This document shows, in pieces, positions 8,857-16,655 of a DNA stretch of 35,483 bases. Under the pieces are notes generated by a model, which was not told where the DNA came from, made no database searches, and saw only the letters and a program-made list of their open reading frames with translations. How positions within the stretch are numbered: position 1 is the stretch's first letter; each line of letters starts with the position of its first letter. The DNA lies in assembly GCA_025965975.1 (NCBI GenBank), contig JAOPVX010000010.1, positions 1 to 35,483 on the forward strand, given 5' to 3'. Made by a program: the position numbers and the translations under genes. Origin of the DNA: Mycobacterium sp. GTDB lineage: Bacteria > Actinomycetota > Actinomycetes > Mycobacteriales > Mycobacteriaceae.

Positions 8857-9479
8857 GACGAGACGCCCCGATGACGCGCAGCGAGCACCAGTGCGTCATC
8901 GGATTCCTTGCTGTGGGCGGCCACAATGTGCTCGGCGATCACGGTGGCCGATGCCGCGAAATCCAGCGTATCCAGGTAGCCGTCGGAGATGCCGTCGCTG
9001 GTGATCACGACCAGGTCACCGTGGCTAATCGAAACCTCTTGGGGTGCAGTGCCGTCCGGTATCCGGAAACCGATGATACCGCCGGCCAGCCGCACCGAAG
9101 ATCGGACCTCGGCGCCGCCGGGTCGTTTGGCGATCAGGTTGGCCGTGACGTTGCCAACGCCGATCCAACTGAGCATGTCCGTGTCGAAGTTGATGCGGGC
9201 CAAAGTGATTGCCGCGCCCCTGGTCTCGGTGAGCGCGCGATGACACAGCTGCATCAGGTCGGCGAGTGGTTCGGTAGGCGCGCCGTCGACCACCTCCACT
9301 GCACATGCTGCCGCGGTGGCCGCATGCGAACCGTGGCCAAGCCCGTCCACCACACCGAACAACGCGCCGTTCGTCCCAGAGTCGATTGCGATCGAACGGT
9401 CACCGGACACCACCTCGCCCGGTCGCGGGCGACCGGCCGCCGCCCACTCGATCGGCCCGAGCCAGCCGTGCTCATCCAT
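8853..9479 (-). CDS. rsbX: RsbX-like PP2C phosphatase
   Basis: 208 residues comprising only a SpoIIE/PP2C-type catalytic domain. Visible metal-binding motifs are VVDGLGHGSHA near residues 43-53 and TSDGISDGYL near 160-169. Single-domain phosphatases at this place in stressosome operons are RsbX, which resets the stressosome by dephosphorylating RsbR and RsbS after RsbT has acted. Here it sits directly after rsbT (start overlapping the rsbT stop by 8 bp) and before the large RsbU-like gene (4-bp overlap). The gene symbol is assigned by domain and position, not by measured activity. Confidence 0.87.
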   Translation of the reverse strand: MDEHGWLGPIEWAAAGRPRPGEVVSGDRSIAIDSGTNGALFGVVDGLGHGSHAATAAACAVEVVDGAPTEPLADLMQLCHRALTETRGAAITLARINFDTDMLSWIGVGNVTANLIAKRPGGAEVRSSVRLAGGIIGFRIPDGTAPQEVSISHGDLVVITSDGISDGYLDTLDFAASATVIAEHIVAAHSKESDDALVLAARHRGVSS

Positions 9480-9894
9480 CCGGCGGAATCCATTTCCACA
9501 TCTCGACGACCGTGCCCTTACCGGGCGCCGAGTCTACGATCAACCGATCCATCAGCCGCCGCGCGCCCGGGAGCCCGAGGCCCAGCCCGCGGCCGGTGGA
9601 ATAGCCGTCTTCGAGCGCGCGCTCGATGTCGGCGATGCCGGGGCCGTCGTCCTCCGCGCGCACCACCAACGCCTGTCGGCCGTCGCGGTACTGGACTCCC
9701 ACTGAAACCTCGCCCCTCCCGGCGTAACTGGTGATGTTGCGGGCGATTTCGGAGATCGCAGTAGCGATCATCGTGACATCGGTCAACGAGAAGCCGAGCT
9801 GACGGGCAAGTTCGTGCCCGGCCTGGCGGGCGGTGACGATGTCGTCGGAGTTGTTGACGTCGACCACGAAGTCAGCCACCACCGCCGCGCCCAT
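9472..9894 (-). CDS. rsbT: RsbT-like serine/threonine kinase of the stressosome
   Basis: 140 residues, a GHKL ATPase of RsbT type. The N-box is SEIARNITSYAGRGEV and the G-boxes DDGPGIADIERALEDG and STGRGLGLGLPGARRL, which is characteristic of RsbT rather than RsbW. RsbT phosphorylates RsbR and RsbS, leaves the stressosome, then activates an RsbU phosphatase. The ATG at 9894 overlaps the end of rsbS by 23 bp; GTG codons at 9882 or 9879 are alternative starts closer to the rsbS stop. It lies between rsbS and the RsbX-like gene, the usual order. Confidence 0.92.
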   Translation of the reverse strand: MGAAVVADFVVDVNNSDDIVTARQAGHELARQLGFSLTDVTMIATAISEIARNITSYAGRGEVSVGVQYRDGRQALVVRAEDDGPGIADIERALEDGYSTGRGLGLGLPGARRLMDRLIVDSAPGKGTVVEMWKWIPPDG

Positions 9895-10261
9895 TCGCCA
9901 GCTTCTTCGATTCGAGCTGCCGATTCAGCAGCGCAAGGCCTTCTTCCAAGTCCAGCGCTGTGTGCATGTCGTCGAACGCCAGGCCCAGCTGGACCATCGC
10001 GAAGGCCACCTCGGGCTGCAGGCCAACGATCACGGTGTCCGCGCCGCGCAACCGCGTCATGTGCGCGATGGTGCGTATCGACCGGGCGGCGAACGAATCC
10101 ATCACGTCGATCGCGGTGACGTCCACGATGATCCCGTGCGCGCGGTAGCGGCTGACCCGCTCCATCAGATCGTGGCGCAACCGCTCGGCGTCGGAGTCCG
10201 TGAGCGCGGCCTGCACCGAGGCGATGAGGATCGTGCCCTGTTTCAGGATGGGTACTGGCAT
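9872..10261 (-). CDS. rsbS: RsbS-like stressosome scaffold (STAS)
   Basis: 129 residues, a lone STAS domain with high similarity in pattern to RsbS. The phosphorylation site expected from B. subtilis RsbS Ser59 is conserved as Ser56 in VMDSFAAR. Downstream motifs VIVGLQPEVAFAMVQLGL and the C-terminal LDLEEGLALL are also typical. RsbS co-assembles with RsbR into the stressosome core and traps RsbT. It starts 22 bp after the rsbR stop. No strong Shine-Dalgarno is visible before the ATG, so it may depend on coupling with rsbR. The C-terminus ends in a glycine run whose codons overlap the rsbT start. Confidence 0.93.
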   Translation of the reverse strand: MPVPILKQGTILIASVQAALTDSDAERLRHDLMERVSRYRAHGIIVDVTAIDVMDSFAARSIRTIAHMTRLRGADTVIVGLQPEVAFAMVQLGLAFDDMHTALDLEEGLALLNRQLESKKLANGRGGGG

Positions 10262-10283
10262 GAGAAGGCCGCGACAGCGGTGG

Positions 10284-11165
10284 TCAGCCGTTGAGTTCGC
10301 CGGTGCGGGTCACTTCGTAGCCCAGCAACCGCTCAGCCTCCTCGATGCCGCCCTGCAGGTCGCCGACCGCATTCATCTTGGACAGGTCAAGGCCGATCGT
10401 CACAAGGGTCAACGCGATGTCCGAGGAAAGGCCGGTGATGATCACGCTCGCACCCATCAGGCCCGAGGCGTCGACCGTCTGCACCAGATGGTTGGCCACC
10501 GTTGAGTCGATGGTGGGTACCCCGGTGATGTCGATGACCACGACCTTTGCGCGGTTGGCGCGGATCGCACGCAACAGCTGCTCGGTGACCTGCCGGGCCC
10601 GCTGGCTGTCAAGCACGCCGATGATCGGCAGGATCAAGAGCTGCTCGCGCACCTGCAGCACCGGCGTGGACAGCTCGCGGATGGCCTCCTGCTGCTGGCG
10701 AATGATGCGTTCGCGTTCCTGCACGAAGCTGACGCCCACGGTGTTGGCGATGCGGTTGGCGGCGGGCTCGTAGGCGTCGAGCACCCGGTTCAGCAGGTCG
10801 AAGTCGGTCTGATACTTCTCGAACAGCGACCGCGCGAGCACGTCGCGCAGCAGCAGCACGATGCCGAGGACCTCGTCGGTCTCCACGCCACGGGGGATGA
10901 TGCGTTCCGACAGGTCACGCGCATAGGCCTGCAGCGCCTCGACGCTGCCGGTCTCGAGCACCTCGACGTAGTTGTCGTACACCGCGGTCGCCTCGGAGAA
11001 CAACTCGTCGGGGGTCATCGCCGTCAGCAGTTCCGCCTCGGTGATCCGGCGGGCCCACTCCTCCCGCAGAGCGGTTCGATTCTGTCGCAGGTGCTTGACG
11101 AGTTGGGGCAGTAGACCTTCGCCCGAAGTCTCGGTGCTCGCGAAATCCGTCGACGATTCGGACAT
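10284..11165 (-). CDS. rsbR: RsbR-like stressosome sensor/scaffold
   Basis: 293 residues from ATG at 11165, chosen because GGGAGG lies 4 nt upstream; the frame is open to 11261 but the extra residues look non-coding. The N-terminal half (about 15-165) is a helical, globin-like RsbR_N sensor region without an obvious ligand motif. The C-terminal STAS domain (about 175-285) contains GVLDSQRAR and DITGVPTIDSTVANHL. These align with the B. subtilis RsbRA phosphosites Thr171 and Thr205, spaced by the same 34 residues, but both are serine here. It is the first gene of the eight-gene operon. An 8-bp inverted repeat lies 16 bp upstream of its start. Confidence 0.93.
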   Translation of the reverse strand: MSESSTDFASTETSGEGLLPQLVKHLRQNRTALREEWARRITEAELLTAMTPDELFSEATAVYDNYVEVLETGSVEALQAYARDLSERIIPRGVETDEVLGIVLLLRDVLARSLFEKYQTDFDLLNRVLDAYEPAANRIANTVGVSFVQERERIIRQQQEAIRELSTPVLQVREQLLILPIIGVLDSQRARQVTEQLLRAIRANRAKVVVIDITGVPTIDSTVANHLVQTVDASGLMGASVIITGLSSDIALTLVTIGLDLSKMNAVGDLQGGIEEAERLLGYEVTRTGELNG

Positions 11166-11181
11166 TCGGCCTCCCAACTCC

Positions 11182-11209
11182 ACTCGTGCGAGCGTGTTAG
11201 TGCACGAGT
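11182..11209. promoter_or_regulatory. Perfect inverted repeat in the rsbR leader
   Basis: ACTCGTGC (11182-11189) and GCACGAGT (11202-11209) are perfect complements separated by 12 bp, ending 16 bp before the rsbR start codon. It could be an operator for a dimeric regulator of the stressosome operon or a hairpin in the 5' leader. The spacing of the half-sites (about two helical turns centre to centre) favours a protein site, but this is not decisive. Confidence 0.45.
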
Positions 11210-11282
11210 CCTGTGCCGACACTAGCGCCAGCTGCGGGCGCGGAAGCGTCGAAGTTACCAATCTCCAACCGCGATCGACGGC

Positions 11283-11288
11283 TAGGCT
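11283..11288 (+). promoter_or_regulatory. TANNNT -10 box giving a possible leaderless start for the divergent STAS gene
   Basis: TAGGCT is followed by 6 nt and then ATG at 11295, the arrangement of leaderless mycobacterial promoters. An alternative TTG start at 11328 has GGAGG 7 nt upstream, so the gene has two competing initiation signals. Confidence 0.4.
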
Positions 11289-11327
11289 CGGCGCATGCCC
11301 CCCAGGGCGCGAGACGGAGGACGACCG

Positions 11328-11690
11328 TTGTCAGGCACGGATGCGATCAACACCGCGCTCGCCTACCAGAACGGGATCGCGGTGCTGAAGGTCGCTGGCG
11401 ACATCGATCTGGCCACCGTCCCTGCGCTGGAAGCTGCTATCGAGGAAGCGCTGATACCCAAGCCGACGGGACTGGTCATCGACCTGTCCGAGGTCGGGTT
11501 CCTTGCCTCGGCGGGACTTCAGGCCCTGGTGGCGACACACAACAACGTCAGCCCGTCCGCGCATTTTGCGGTCGTCGCGAACAGTGCGGCGACGAGTCGG
11601 CCGATACAGCTGACCGGCCTCGACCAGATCTTCGCGCTGTACCCGACGCTGGGCGAGGCGCTGACCGCCGTTGAGGCGAGCTCGAAGTAG
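11328..11690 (+). CDS. STAS-domain anti-sigma factor antagonist, divergent from the stressosome operon
   Basis: A single STAS domain, 120 residues from TTG at 11328 (GGAGG at 11316-11320) or 131 from ATG at 11295. The strand-loop-helix expected to carry the phosphoserine reads DLSEVGFLASAGLQAL, a common actinobacterial variant in which Asp before Ser is Ala. It is transcribed away from rsbR, with 162 bp between the two coding regions. It may be an additional substrate of the kinases and phosphatases in the neighbouring operon, or belong to a separate sigma switch. Its end lies 30 bp from the convergent lactate permease. Confidence 0.85.
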   Translation: MSGTDAINTALAYQNGIAVLKVAGDIDLATVPALEAAIEEALIPKPTGLVIDLSEVGFLASAGLQALVATHNNVSPSAHFAVVANSAATSRPIQLTGLDQIFALYPTLGEALTAVEASSK

Positions 11691-11720
11691 CTTGTCCGAC
11701 AGCTGGTTCCGCAGATCCGG

Positions 11721-13376
11721 TCATGGCACCATCCACGACAGCAGAGACGACGACTGCAGGACCGACAGCACGCACAGCAGTGCAAGGAGCACCACACTCC
11801 ACACGACGACGCGGCGGAAGATGTCGCCTTCCTTGCCGTTCATGCCGACCGCGGCCGCCGCGATGGCCAGGTTCTGCGGCGAGATCATCTTGCCGAGCAC
11901 GCCGCCCGAACTGTTCGACGCGGCCATCAGCACATCGGACAGCCCGGCCTGATTGGCCGCGGTCACCTGAAGGGCGCCGAACAGAGAGTTCGACGACGTG
12001 TCCGAACCGGTGACGGCGACGCCGAGCCAGCCGAGCACCGGCGAAAGCAGCGCGAACGCCCCGCCGGCGCCGGCCATCCACGTGCCGAGGGTGATCGTTT
12101 GGCCCGAGAGGTTCATCACGAACGCCAGCGCCAGCACCGCCATCACGGTGACGATCGCGAACCGCAGCTGAAACAGTGTGGCGCCGTACGCCTTGAGCGC
12201 GCGGGGCACGGACAACTTGAGCACGATCATCGTCAGCACGCCGGCGACCAGCATTTGGGTGCCGGGGGTGGTGAGCAGGTTGAGCGTGAACTCGGTGAGC
12301 GACACCGGCTTCCCCTTGGGGCTGACGATGTGCAGCCCCGGCCAATGGACCTTGAAACTCGCCCTGTCGAGCAGATTCTTGACCACGGTGAGCTGACAGA
12401 TCACGAAGACCACGATGATGATCGCGTAAGGGGCGTACGCGCGTGCGACCTCCGCCCGGTCGTCGAGATTGGCCTGCGAGGTGTTTAAGCGCTGCGCGAA
12501 TTCCGGAGGTGGCTCGTCGGCGCCGCCCGCGATGACCGCGGGCGCCTGCTCCTGGCTCGGACGCCTGACGCGAATCAGCGCGACCACCGCGGCCGCCGAC
12601 AGCAGTGATGCGACCACGTCGGCCAGCGGCACCGAGGCGAAGTTGGACGTCGCGTACTGCCCGACCGCGAAGACGAAGCCGCAGACCAGCGCCACCGGCC
12701 AGGTTTCCCGGACGCCGCGCCAACCGTCGACGATCGCGACCAGCGCCAGCGGCACCAACAGCGCAAGGATCGGGGTCTGCCGGCCCACCATCGCGCCGAG
12801 GGTGTCGCTCGGCAGCCCGGTCACCTTGCCAAGCGTCAGGATCGGGGTGGCCATCGCGCCGAACGCGACGGGCGCGGTGTTGGCGGTGAGCGCCAGCACC
12901 GCGGCCTTCAGCGGCCGGAACCCGAGCGCCATCAGCATCACCGACGTCACCGCAACCGGCGTGCCGAACCCGGCCAGCGCCTCGATCAGCGCGCCGAACG
13001 AGAACGCGATGATGATCGCCTGTACCCGCTGGTCGTCGCTGACCCTGGCGAACGAGCGCCGCAACACGTCGAAATGCCCTGTCTCGACAGTCATTTGATA
13101 GACCCAGATCGCGTTGATCACGATCCACAGGATCGGGAAGAACCCGAAGGCGGCGCCTTCCGTCCCTGCGAGCAAAGCCTGACCAACGGGCATCCCGTAC
13201 ACCAGGATCGCGAGCACCACCGCAAGAACCAGCGACACCAGCGACGCCACCCACGCGGTCACCCGCAACACACCAAGCATCACGAACAGCACCACCAGCG
13301 GCAGCGCAGCGACCAACGAGCTCAACGCCAGGGAATGCGCTACCGGATCGAGAATCTGTTTGTACACGGCGACCAC
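11721..13376 (-). CDS. L-lactate permease (LctP family)
   Basis: 551 residues with about 13 hydrophobic helices, matching the lactate permease family (usual length 530-570). Family-typical segments are GFGTPVAVTSVMLMALGF near residues 137-154 and TGSDTSSNSLFGALQVTAANQ near 444-464. It imports L-lactate (often also D-lactate or glycolate) with protons across the cytoplasmic membrane. GTG at 13376 is the longest sensible start; a second GTG at 13367 has AGGTGG 5 nt upstream and may be the true one. No lactate dehydrogenase gene is next to it. The reverse frame spanning 11548-13392 is long because of GC bias and is not coding. Confidence 0.92.
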   Translation of the reverse strand: MVAVYKQILDPVAHSLALSSLVAALPLVVLFVMLGVLRVTAWVASLVSLVLAVVLAILVYGMPVGQALLAGTEGAAFGFFPILWIVINAIWVYQMTVETGHFDVLRRSFARVSDDQRVQAIIIAFSFGALIEALAGFGTPVAVTSVMLMALGFRPLKAAVLALTANTAPVAFGAMATPILTLGKVTGLPSDTLGAMVGRQTPILALLVPLALVAIVDGWRGVRETWPVALVCGFVFAVGQYATSNFASVPLADVVASLLSAAAVVALIRVRRPSQEQAPAVIAGGADEPPPEFAQRLNTSQANLDDRAEVARAYAPYAIIIVVFVICQLTVVKNLLDRASFKVHWPGLHIVSPKGKPVSLTEFTLNLLTTPGTQMLVAGVLTMIVLKLSVPRALKAYGATLFQLRFAIVTVMAVLALAFVMNLSGQTITLGTWMAGAGGAFALLSPVLGWLGVAVTGSDTSSNSLFGALQVTAANQAGLSDVLMAASNSSGGVLGKMISPQNLAIAAAAVGMNGKEGDIFRRVVVWSVVLLALLCVLSVLQSSSLLSWMVP

Positions 13377-13522
13377 CTAGCGGGCACGGCAATACGAGCG
13401 ACGACGGCCGGGTAGCCCGTCGCTGCCCGGTTCAACCCTCGGCGGAGCGGCGGCTGCACAATCTCTGTGCGGCAGCTAAAACATTGGATTAAAGTTCCGT
13501 TCGCCAGACTGATCTTCAAATC

Positions 13523-13535
13523 ACCTGGCACAGGT
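13523..13535. repeat. Short inverted repeat upstream of the small lipoprotein gene
   Basis: ACCTG (13523-13527) and CAGGT (13531-13535) flank a 3-bp centre, about 20 bp before the ATG. It may be an operator or part of the promoter; the rest of 13393-13556 shows only a weak hairpin (CGACGG/CCGTCG near 13395-13416). Confidence 0.25.
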
Positions 13536-13556
13536 CTCCGAAGATAGGACGAAATC

Positions 13557-13832
13557 ATGGGTCGTAGGGCTCGCCGTGTCGCGGCGCTTGCTGGTGGTGC
13601 TGCGATTGTGACGATGGTGGGCTTGACCGCCTCGTGCGCCAAGGAACAACAGAAGGCGCCGGAGACATCGACCACCACGTCCACCACCACGACGACCACA
13701 TCGCCGGCCACATCGACGGCCACGCCGCCGGTCGCGCCGACGGAGAAGTCGATCAACCCGACCGGCGGCAACCTGTTCACGCCCCCCGTGAAGGCGCCAC
13801 CGGCGCCGACGGCCATCCCTGGCGATCACTAG
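13557..13832 (+). CDS. Small Thr/Pro-rich exported protein, possible lipoprotein
   Basis: 91 residues. The N-terminus has an Arg-rich start (MGRRARRVAA), a hydrophobic core and a cysteine at position 27 in LTASCAKE, which resembles a lipobox although Thr at -3 is not ideal. The remainder is a threonine/serine-rich linker (about 36-57) followed by proline-rich sequence, and no folded domain is visible. Such proteins are common on mycobacterial surfaces. AGGAC precedes the ATG by 6-7 nt. It lies 37 bp upstream of the sedolisin gene, so it may be exported together with that protease. Function unknown. Confidence 0.65.
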   Translation: MGRRARRVAALAGGAAIVTMVGLTASCAKEQQKAPETSTTTSTTTTTTSPATSTATPPVAPTEKSINPTGGNLFTPPVKAPPAPTAIPGDH

Positions 13833-13856
13833 CACCTCCTCAGGCCAGCTCGGACG

Positions 13857-13862
13857 TACGCT
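13857..13862 (+). promoter_or_regulatory. TANNNT -10 box for a leaderless protease transcript
   Basis: TACGCT is followed by 7 nt and the GTG start of the S53 protease at 13870. No Shine-Dalgarno is visible before that GTG, which supports leaderless initiation. Confidence 0.45.
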
Positions 13863-13869
13863 GGCGATC

Positions 13870-15456
13870 GTGGTAACCCGGCGCGTCGGCGCGTTGGCGC
13901 TCATCGCCGCAGGGGTGTTCGTGCTCGTCTCTGACCTGCGTCCCTCGGTGTCCGGCGATGCGGGCCTGATCGCAGGGCCCTACGCGTACCTGCTCGCCAG
14001 CTCGACCGACCTCGGGCCCTCGCACAGGGCCGATGCCCAACTGACCGCCGCCCTGCGCGACTCGGTGCGGCCCGGTGCTCTGTTCGGTTGGGCCGGCGAC
14101 AACGGCTTGGCGGTGCGCTGGCGACCGGGCACCCGGTGGGCCGTCGTAGAGGGCGCAGCGGAGAACGTGGCGAAGGCATTCGATGTCGAGGTACACGACT
14201 ACCGCGGCCAGCGCGGGCAGGTGTTCTACGCCTCGCCGCAGCAGCCGTCGATCCCCGAGCCGCTACGCAACGAGGTAACCGAGTTCGGCAGGATCCTGGG
14301 CTACACGCCGCACCACACGTCGCGGCCGTCGATCCTGCCCCTGGATGTGCCGGACAGGGGACTGACCCCCGGCGGCCTGTTGACCACCTACAACGCCAAC
14401 CGGCTTGCCGCAGACGGCTACACAGGCAAGGGCACCACGATCGTCTTCTTCGCGTTCGACGGCTTCGAGCAGGCCGACCTCGACACCTTTGCCACCACCT
14501 ACGGGCTGGCGAAGTTCACCCCGACGGTGGTCGGCGGGCAGCCGGGCAAGGCGCGCGGTGAGACGACGATGGACCTCGAGGTCGCCCACGCCGTCGCGCC
14601 CGATGCGCAGAAGGTCGTCGTGAACGCCCGTTCCACCGTGGAAAGCGACGGCGGCTACGAGAAGATCGGGCAGATGCTCGAGAACGCCGACCGGCAGTTC
14701 CCTTCAGCGGTGTGGAGCTTCTCGATCGGCTGGGGTTGCGACAAGCTGACCACCGCGGCCGATCTGGTGCCGGTGCGCTCGGCACTGGCGACCGCGCAGT
14801 CGCGCGGCACGACGGCGTTCAACGCCAGCGGCGACCTCGCGGGTCTTGAGTGCAAGGGCGGTGAGGACTGGTCGTCGCCGCCGGGCGCCAACGATGTCGG
14901 GCTTGACTCGGTGGCGTCGCTGCCGGAGATGGTCGACGTCGGCGGCACCACCCTGTCGACCGACGCCAACGGCGTGTGGCAGGCCGAGCAGGCATGGTTC
15001 GACGTGCCGCTGTCGCAGGGCACCGGCGGCGGGGTGTCGTCGCTGTTCGATCGCCCGGAATGGCAACGTGAGGTGTTGCCCGATCAGAACCCAACGCGCC
15101 GGCTGACGCCCGATGTCGCGGCGGTCGCCGACCCGTTCACCGGCGTGCGGATCGTGTTCGACCAGCAGCAACTCGTCGGCGGCGGCACGTCGCAGTCCGC
15201 GCCCGTCTGGGCCGGCTTGGCCGCGGTGATGAATCAGTACCTGCTCGCCAACGGCGGCCACGCCCTCGGCGACCTCAACCCGCTGCTGTATCGCATCGCC
15301 GCCGGTGCGCCGCTGCCCGGCTTCCGCGACATCACCCTCGGCGGGAACGCCGTCGACACCGCCGGTCCGGGCTACGACCTGGTCACCGGGCTCGGTACAC
15401 CCGACATCGACAACCTGGTGCGCAATCTGCTCATCCTCCAGAAGGCAACGCGATGA
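13870..15456 (+). CDS. Sedolisin (S53) serine-carboxyl protease with pro-domain, membrane anchored or secreted
   Basis: 528 residues. An N-terminal signal or anchor helix (about 5-21) is followed by a pro-kumamolisin domain (about 35-150) and an S53 catalytic domain (about 165-520). The catalytic residues are recognisable: Glu231 and Asp235 in GETTMDLEVAHAVAP, Asp322 (oxyanion) in NASGDLAG, and Ser441 in GGTSQSAPVWAG. The C-terminal DLVTGLGTPDIDNL matches the calcium-binding end of the family. These enzymes self-process and usually work at acidic pH outside the cytoplasm. Its stop overlaps the start of the zinc-ribbon membrane protein by 4 nt, and that gene in turn overlaps a third, so this is a tight three-gene operon. 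Confidence 0.93.
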   Translation: MVTRRVGALALIAAGVFVLVSDLRPSVSGDAGLIAGPYAYLLASSTDLGPSHRADAQLTAALRDSVRPGALFGWAGDNGLAVRWRPGTRWAVVEGAAENVAKAFDVEVHDYRGQRGQVFYASPQQPSIPEPLRNEVTEFGRILGYTPHHTSRPSILPLDVPDRGLTPGGLLTTYNANRLAADGYTGKGTTIVFFAFDGFEQADLDTFATTYGLAKFTPTVVGGQPGKARGETTMDLEVAHAVAPDAQKVVVNARSTVESDGGYEKIGQMLENADRQFPSAVWSFSIGWGCDKLTTAADLVPVRSALATAQSRGTTAFNASGDLAGLECKGGEDWSSPPGANDVGLDSVASLPEMVDVGGTTLSTDANGVWQAEQAWFDVPLSQGTGGGVSSLFDRPEWQREVLPDQNPTRRLTPDVAAVADPFTGVRIVFDQQQLVGGGTSQSAPVWAGLAAVMNQYLLANGGHALGDLNPLLYRIAAGAPLPGFRDITLGGNAVDTAGPGYDLVTGLGTPDIDNLVRNLLILQKATR

Positions 15457-16655
15457 GCACGAACGACGAGCAAGTCCCCACCGCGGAATGCCGGGTGTGT
15501 CAAACGGACGTCCCTGCGGGCGAGTACTGCGGGCTGTGCGGCTGTCACCTCACGCCGCGGCGCGGGGAAGGCCCCGACTGGCTGCGTATCAGGGACTACG
15601 GAGCCGCGCCTGGCGAACACCTGCTGCAGCTGTCGTTGGCGAGTTCACTGTTCCCCCACCTGCCGCCGCGGTCACGCACCGTGTTCCGGATCGGGCTTGC
15701 GGTGGTGCTGGCGGCGCTGGTCGCGTTCTCGCTGCTCCGGTTGCCCGCCGCGCTCATCACCGTCGCCGCGCTTGGCTTCGTGTTCTTGTTCCTGCTCTAT
15801 CTGCGCGAGTCCGACGCATTCGCCGACATCCCCGCGCGCACCTGGGCGCTCACCGCGGTGCTTGGCATCGGGCTTGGTGTCGGATGGGTCCTGCTGACGG
15901 GCGCGGCGGTGGCCCGGTCGTACGGAATTGCGTTGGGCGCAGGCGTTGCTGGGGCCCGCATGATGCGTGACGGGATCGGCATCCCGCTTGGCGGGGTCAT
16001 CCTCATGCTGATGCCAGCGGTGATCGTCCGGCTGTTGTGGTCACCCACGCGGGAAGCGTTGGACGGCTTCATGATTGGGGCGCTGGGCGCGCTCACCTTC
16101 ACCGCGGCCGCGACAATGACGCGGCTGGCCCCGCAGTTCGGCACCGGCGTGGTGAGCAAGCGACCCATGGAAAGCCTGATCGTCGAGGCGGGCATCAGGG
16201 GAGTGGCGGTGCCGCTCACCGCCGCGGCGGCAGGCGGGTTGATCGGTGCCGCACTGTGGTTCACTCGTCCAGCGAGCAAGGAGAATCAGCGTCAAGGCCT
16301 CGTGCGCCTGCTCCTTGTAGCGTTCGCGGTGGCGGTGCTCGTGGTGTACCTGGGCCTGGGCCTGATCGACGTCGCCCACTTCCCGCAGGTGCTGATGCTG
16401 GTGCTCTACCTGGCGTTGGCGCTGGTGGCTTTGCTTCTGCTGCGCGTCGGGCTGCACCTTGCGCTGCTGCACGAGGCGCACGACGAGATTCAGTCCGACG
16501 AGCCGCTGCTATGCCCGCACTGCGGCCATGTCGTTCCCGATATGGCGTTCTGTCCCGCCTGCGGCGTCGCGACGCGGGCGTCGTCGCGCTCGTCGCGCAC
16601 GGCGCGACGTGAGATACGGCCGGTGCGCAGCGATCAGGAACCCGACGGGTCATGA
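15453..16655 (+). CDS. Polytopic membrane protein with a zinc ribbon at each end
   Basis: 400 residues. An N-terminal zinc ribbon has Cys13, Cys16, Cys26 and Cys29; a C-terminal one has Cys354, Cys357, Cys367 and Cys370. Between them are about 8-9 hydrophobic helices (roughly 75-340). Both ribbons probably face the cytoplasm. I do not recognise the family beyond zinc-ribbon membrane protein. The ATG overlaps the protease stop and the TGA overlaps the next start, so it is translated with the S53 protease and the anchored protein downstream. A role in protease assembly, export or signalling is possible but is inference. The C-terminal tail is Arg/Ser rich. Confidence 0.85.
   Translation: MSTNDEQVPTAECRVCQTDVPAGEYCGLCGCHLTPRRGEGPDWLRIRDYGAAPGEHLLQLSLASSLFPHLPPRSRTVFRIGLAVVLAALVAFSLLRLPAALITVAALGFVFLFLLYLRESDAFADIPARTWALTAVLGIGLGVGWVLLTGAAVARSYGIALGAGVAGARMMRDGIGIPLGGVILMLMPAVIVRLLWSPTREALDGFMIGALGALTFTAAATMTRLAPQFGTGVVSKRPMESLIVEAGIRGVAVPLTAAAAGGLIGAALWFTRPASKENQRQGLVRLLLVAFAVAVLVVYLGLGLIDVAHFPQVLMLVLYLALALVALLLLRVGLHLALLHEAHDEIQSDEPLLCPHCGHVVPDMAFCPACGVATRASSRSSRTARREIRPVRSDQEPDGS

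Noticed and set aside
11548-13392. A 614-codon minus-strand frame over the lactate permease gene
   Set aside because: It is a +1 shadow of the permease gene on the same strand, extremely Arg/Gly/Ala-rich with no domain; the 551-residue permease explains the region.
13395-13416. Hairpin after the permease start region as a terminator
   Set aside because: Stem of only 6 bp with no T-tract, and it lies between divergent genes, where a terminator is not expected.
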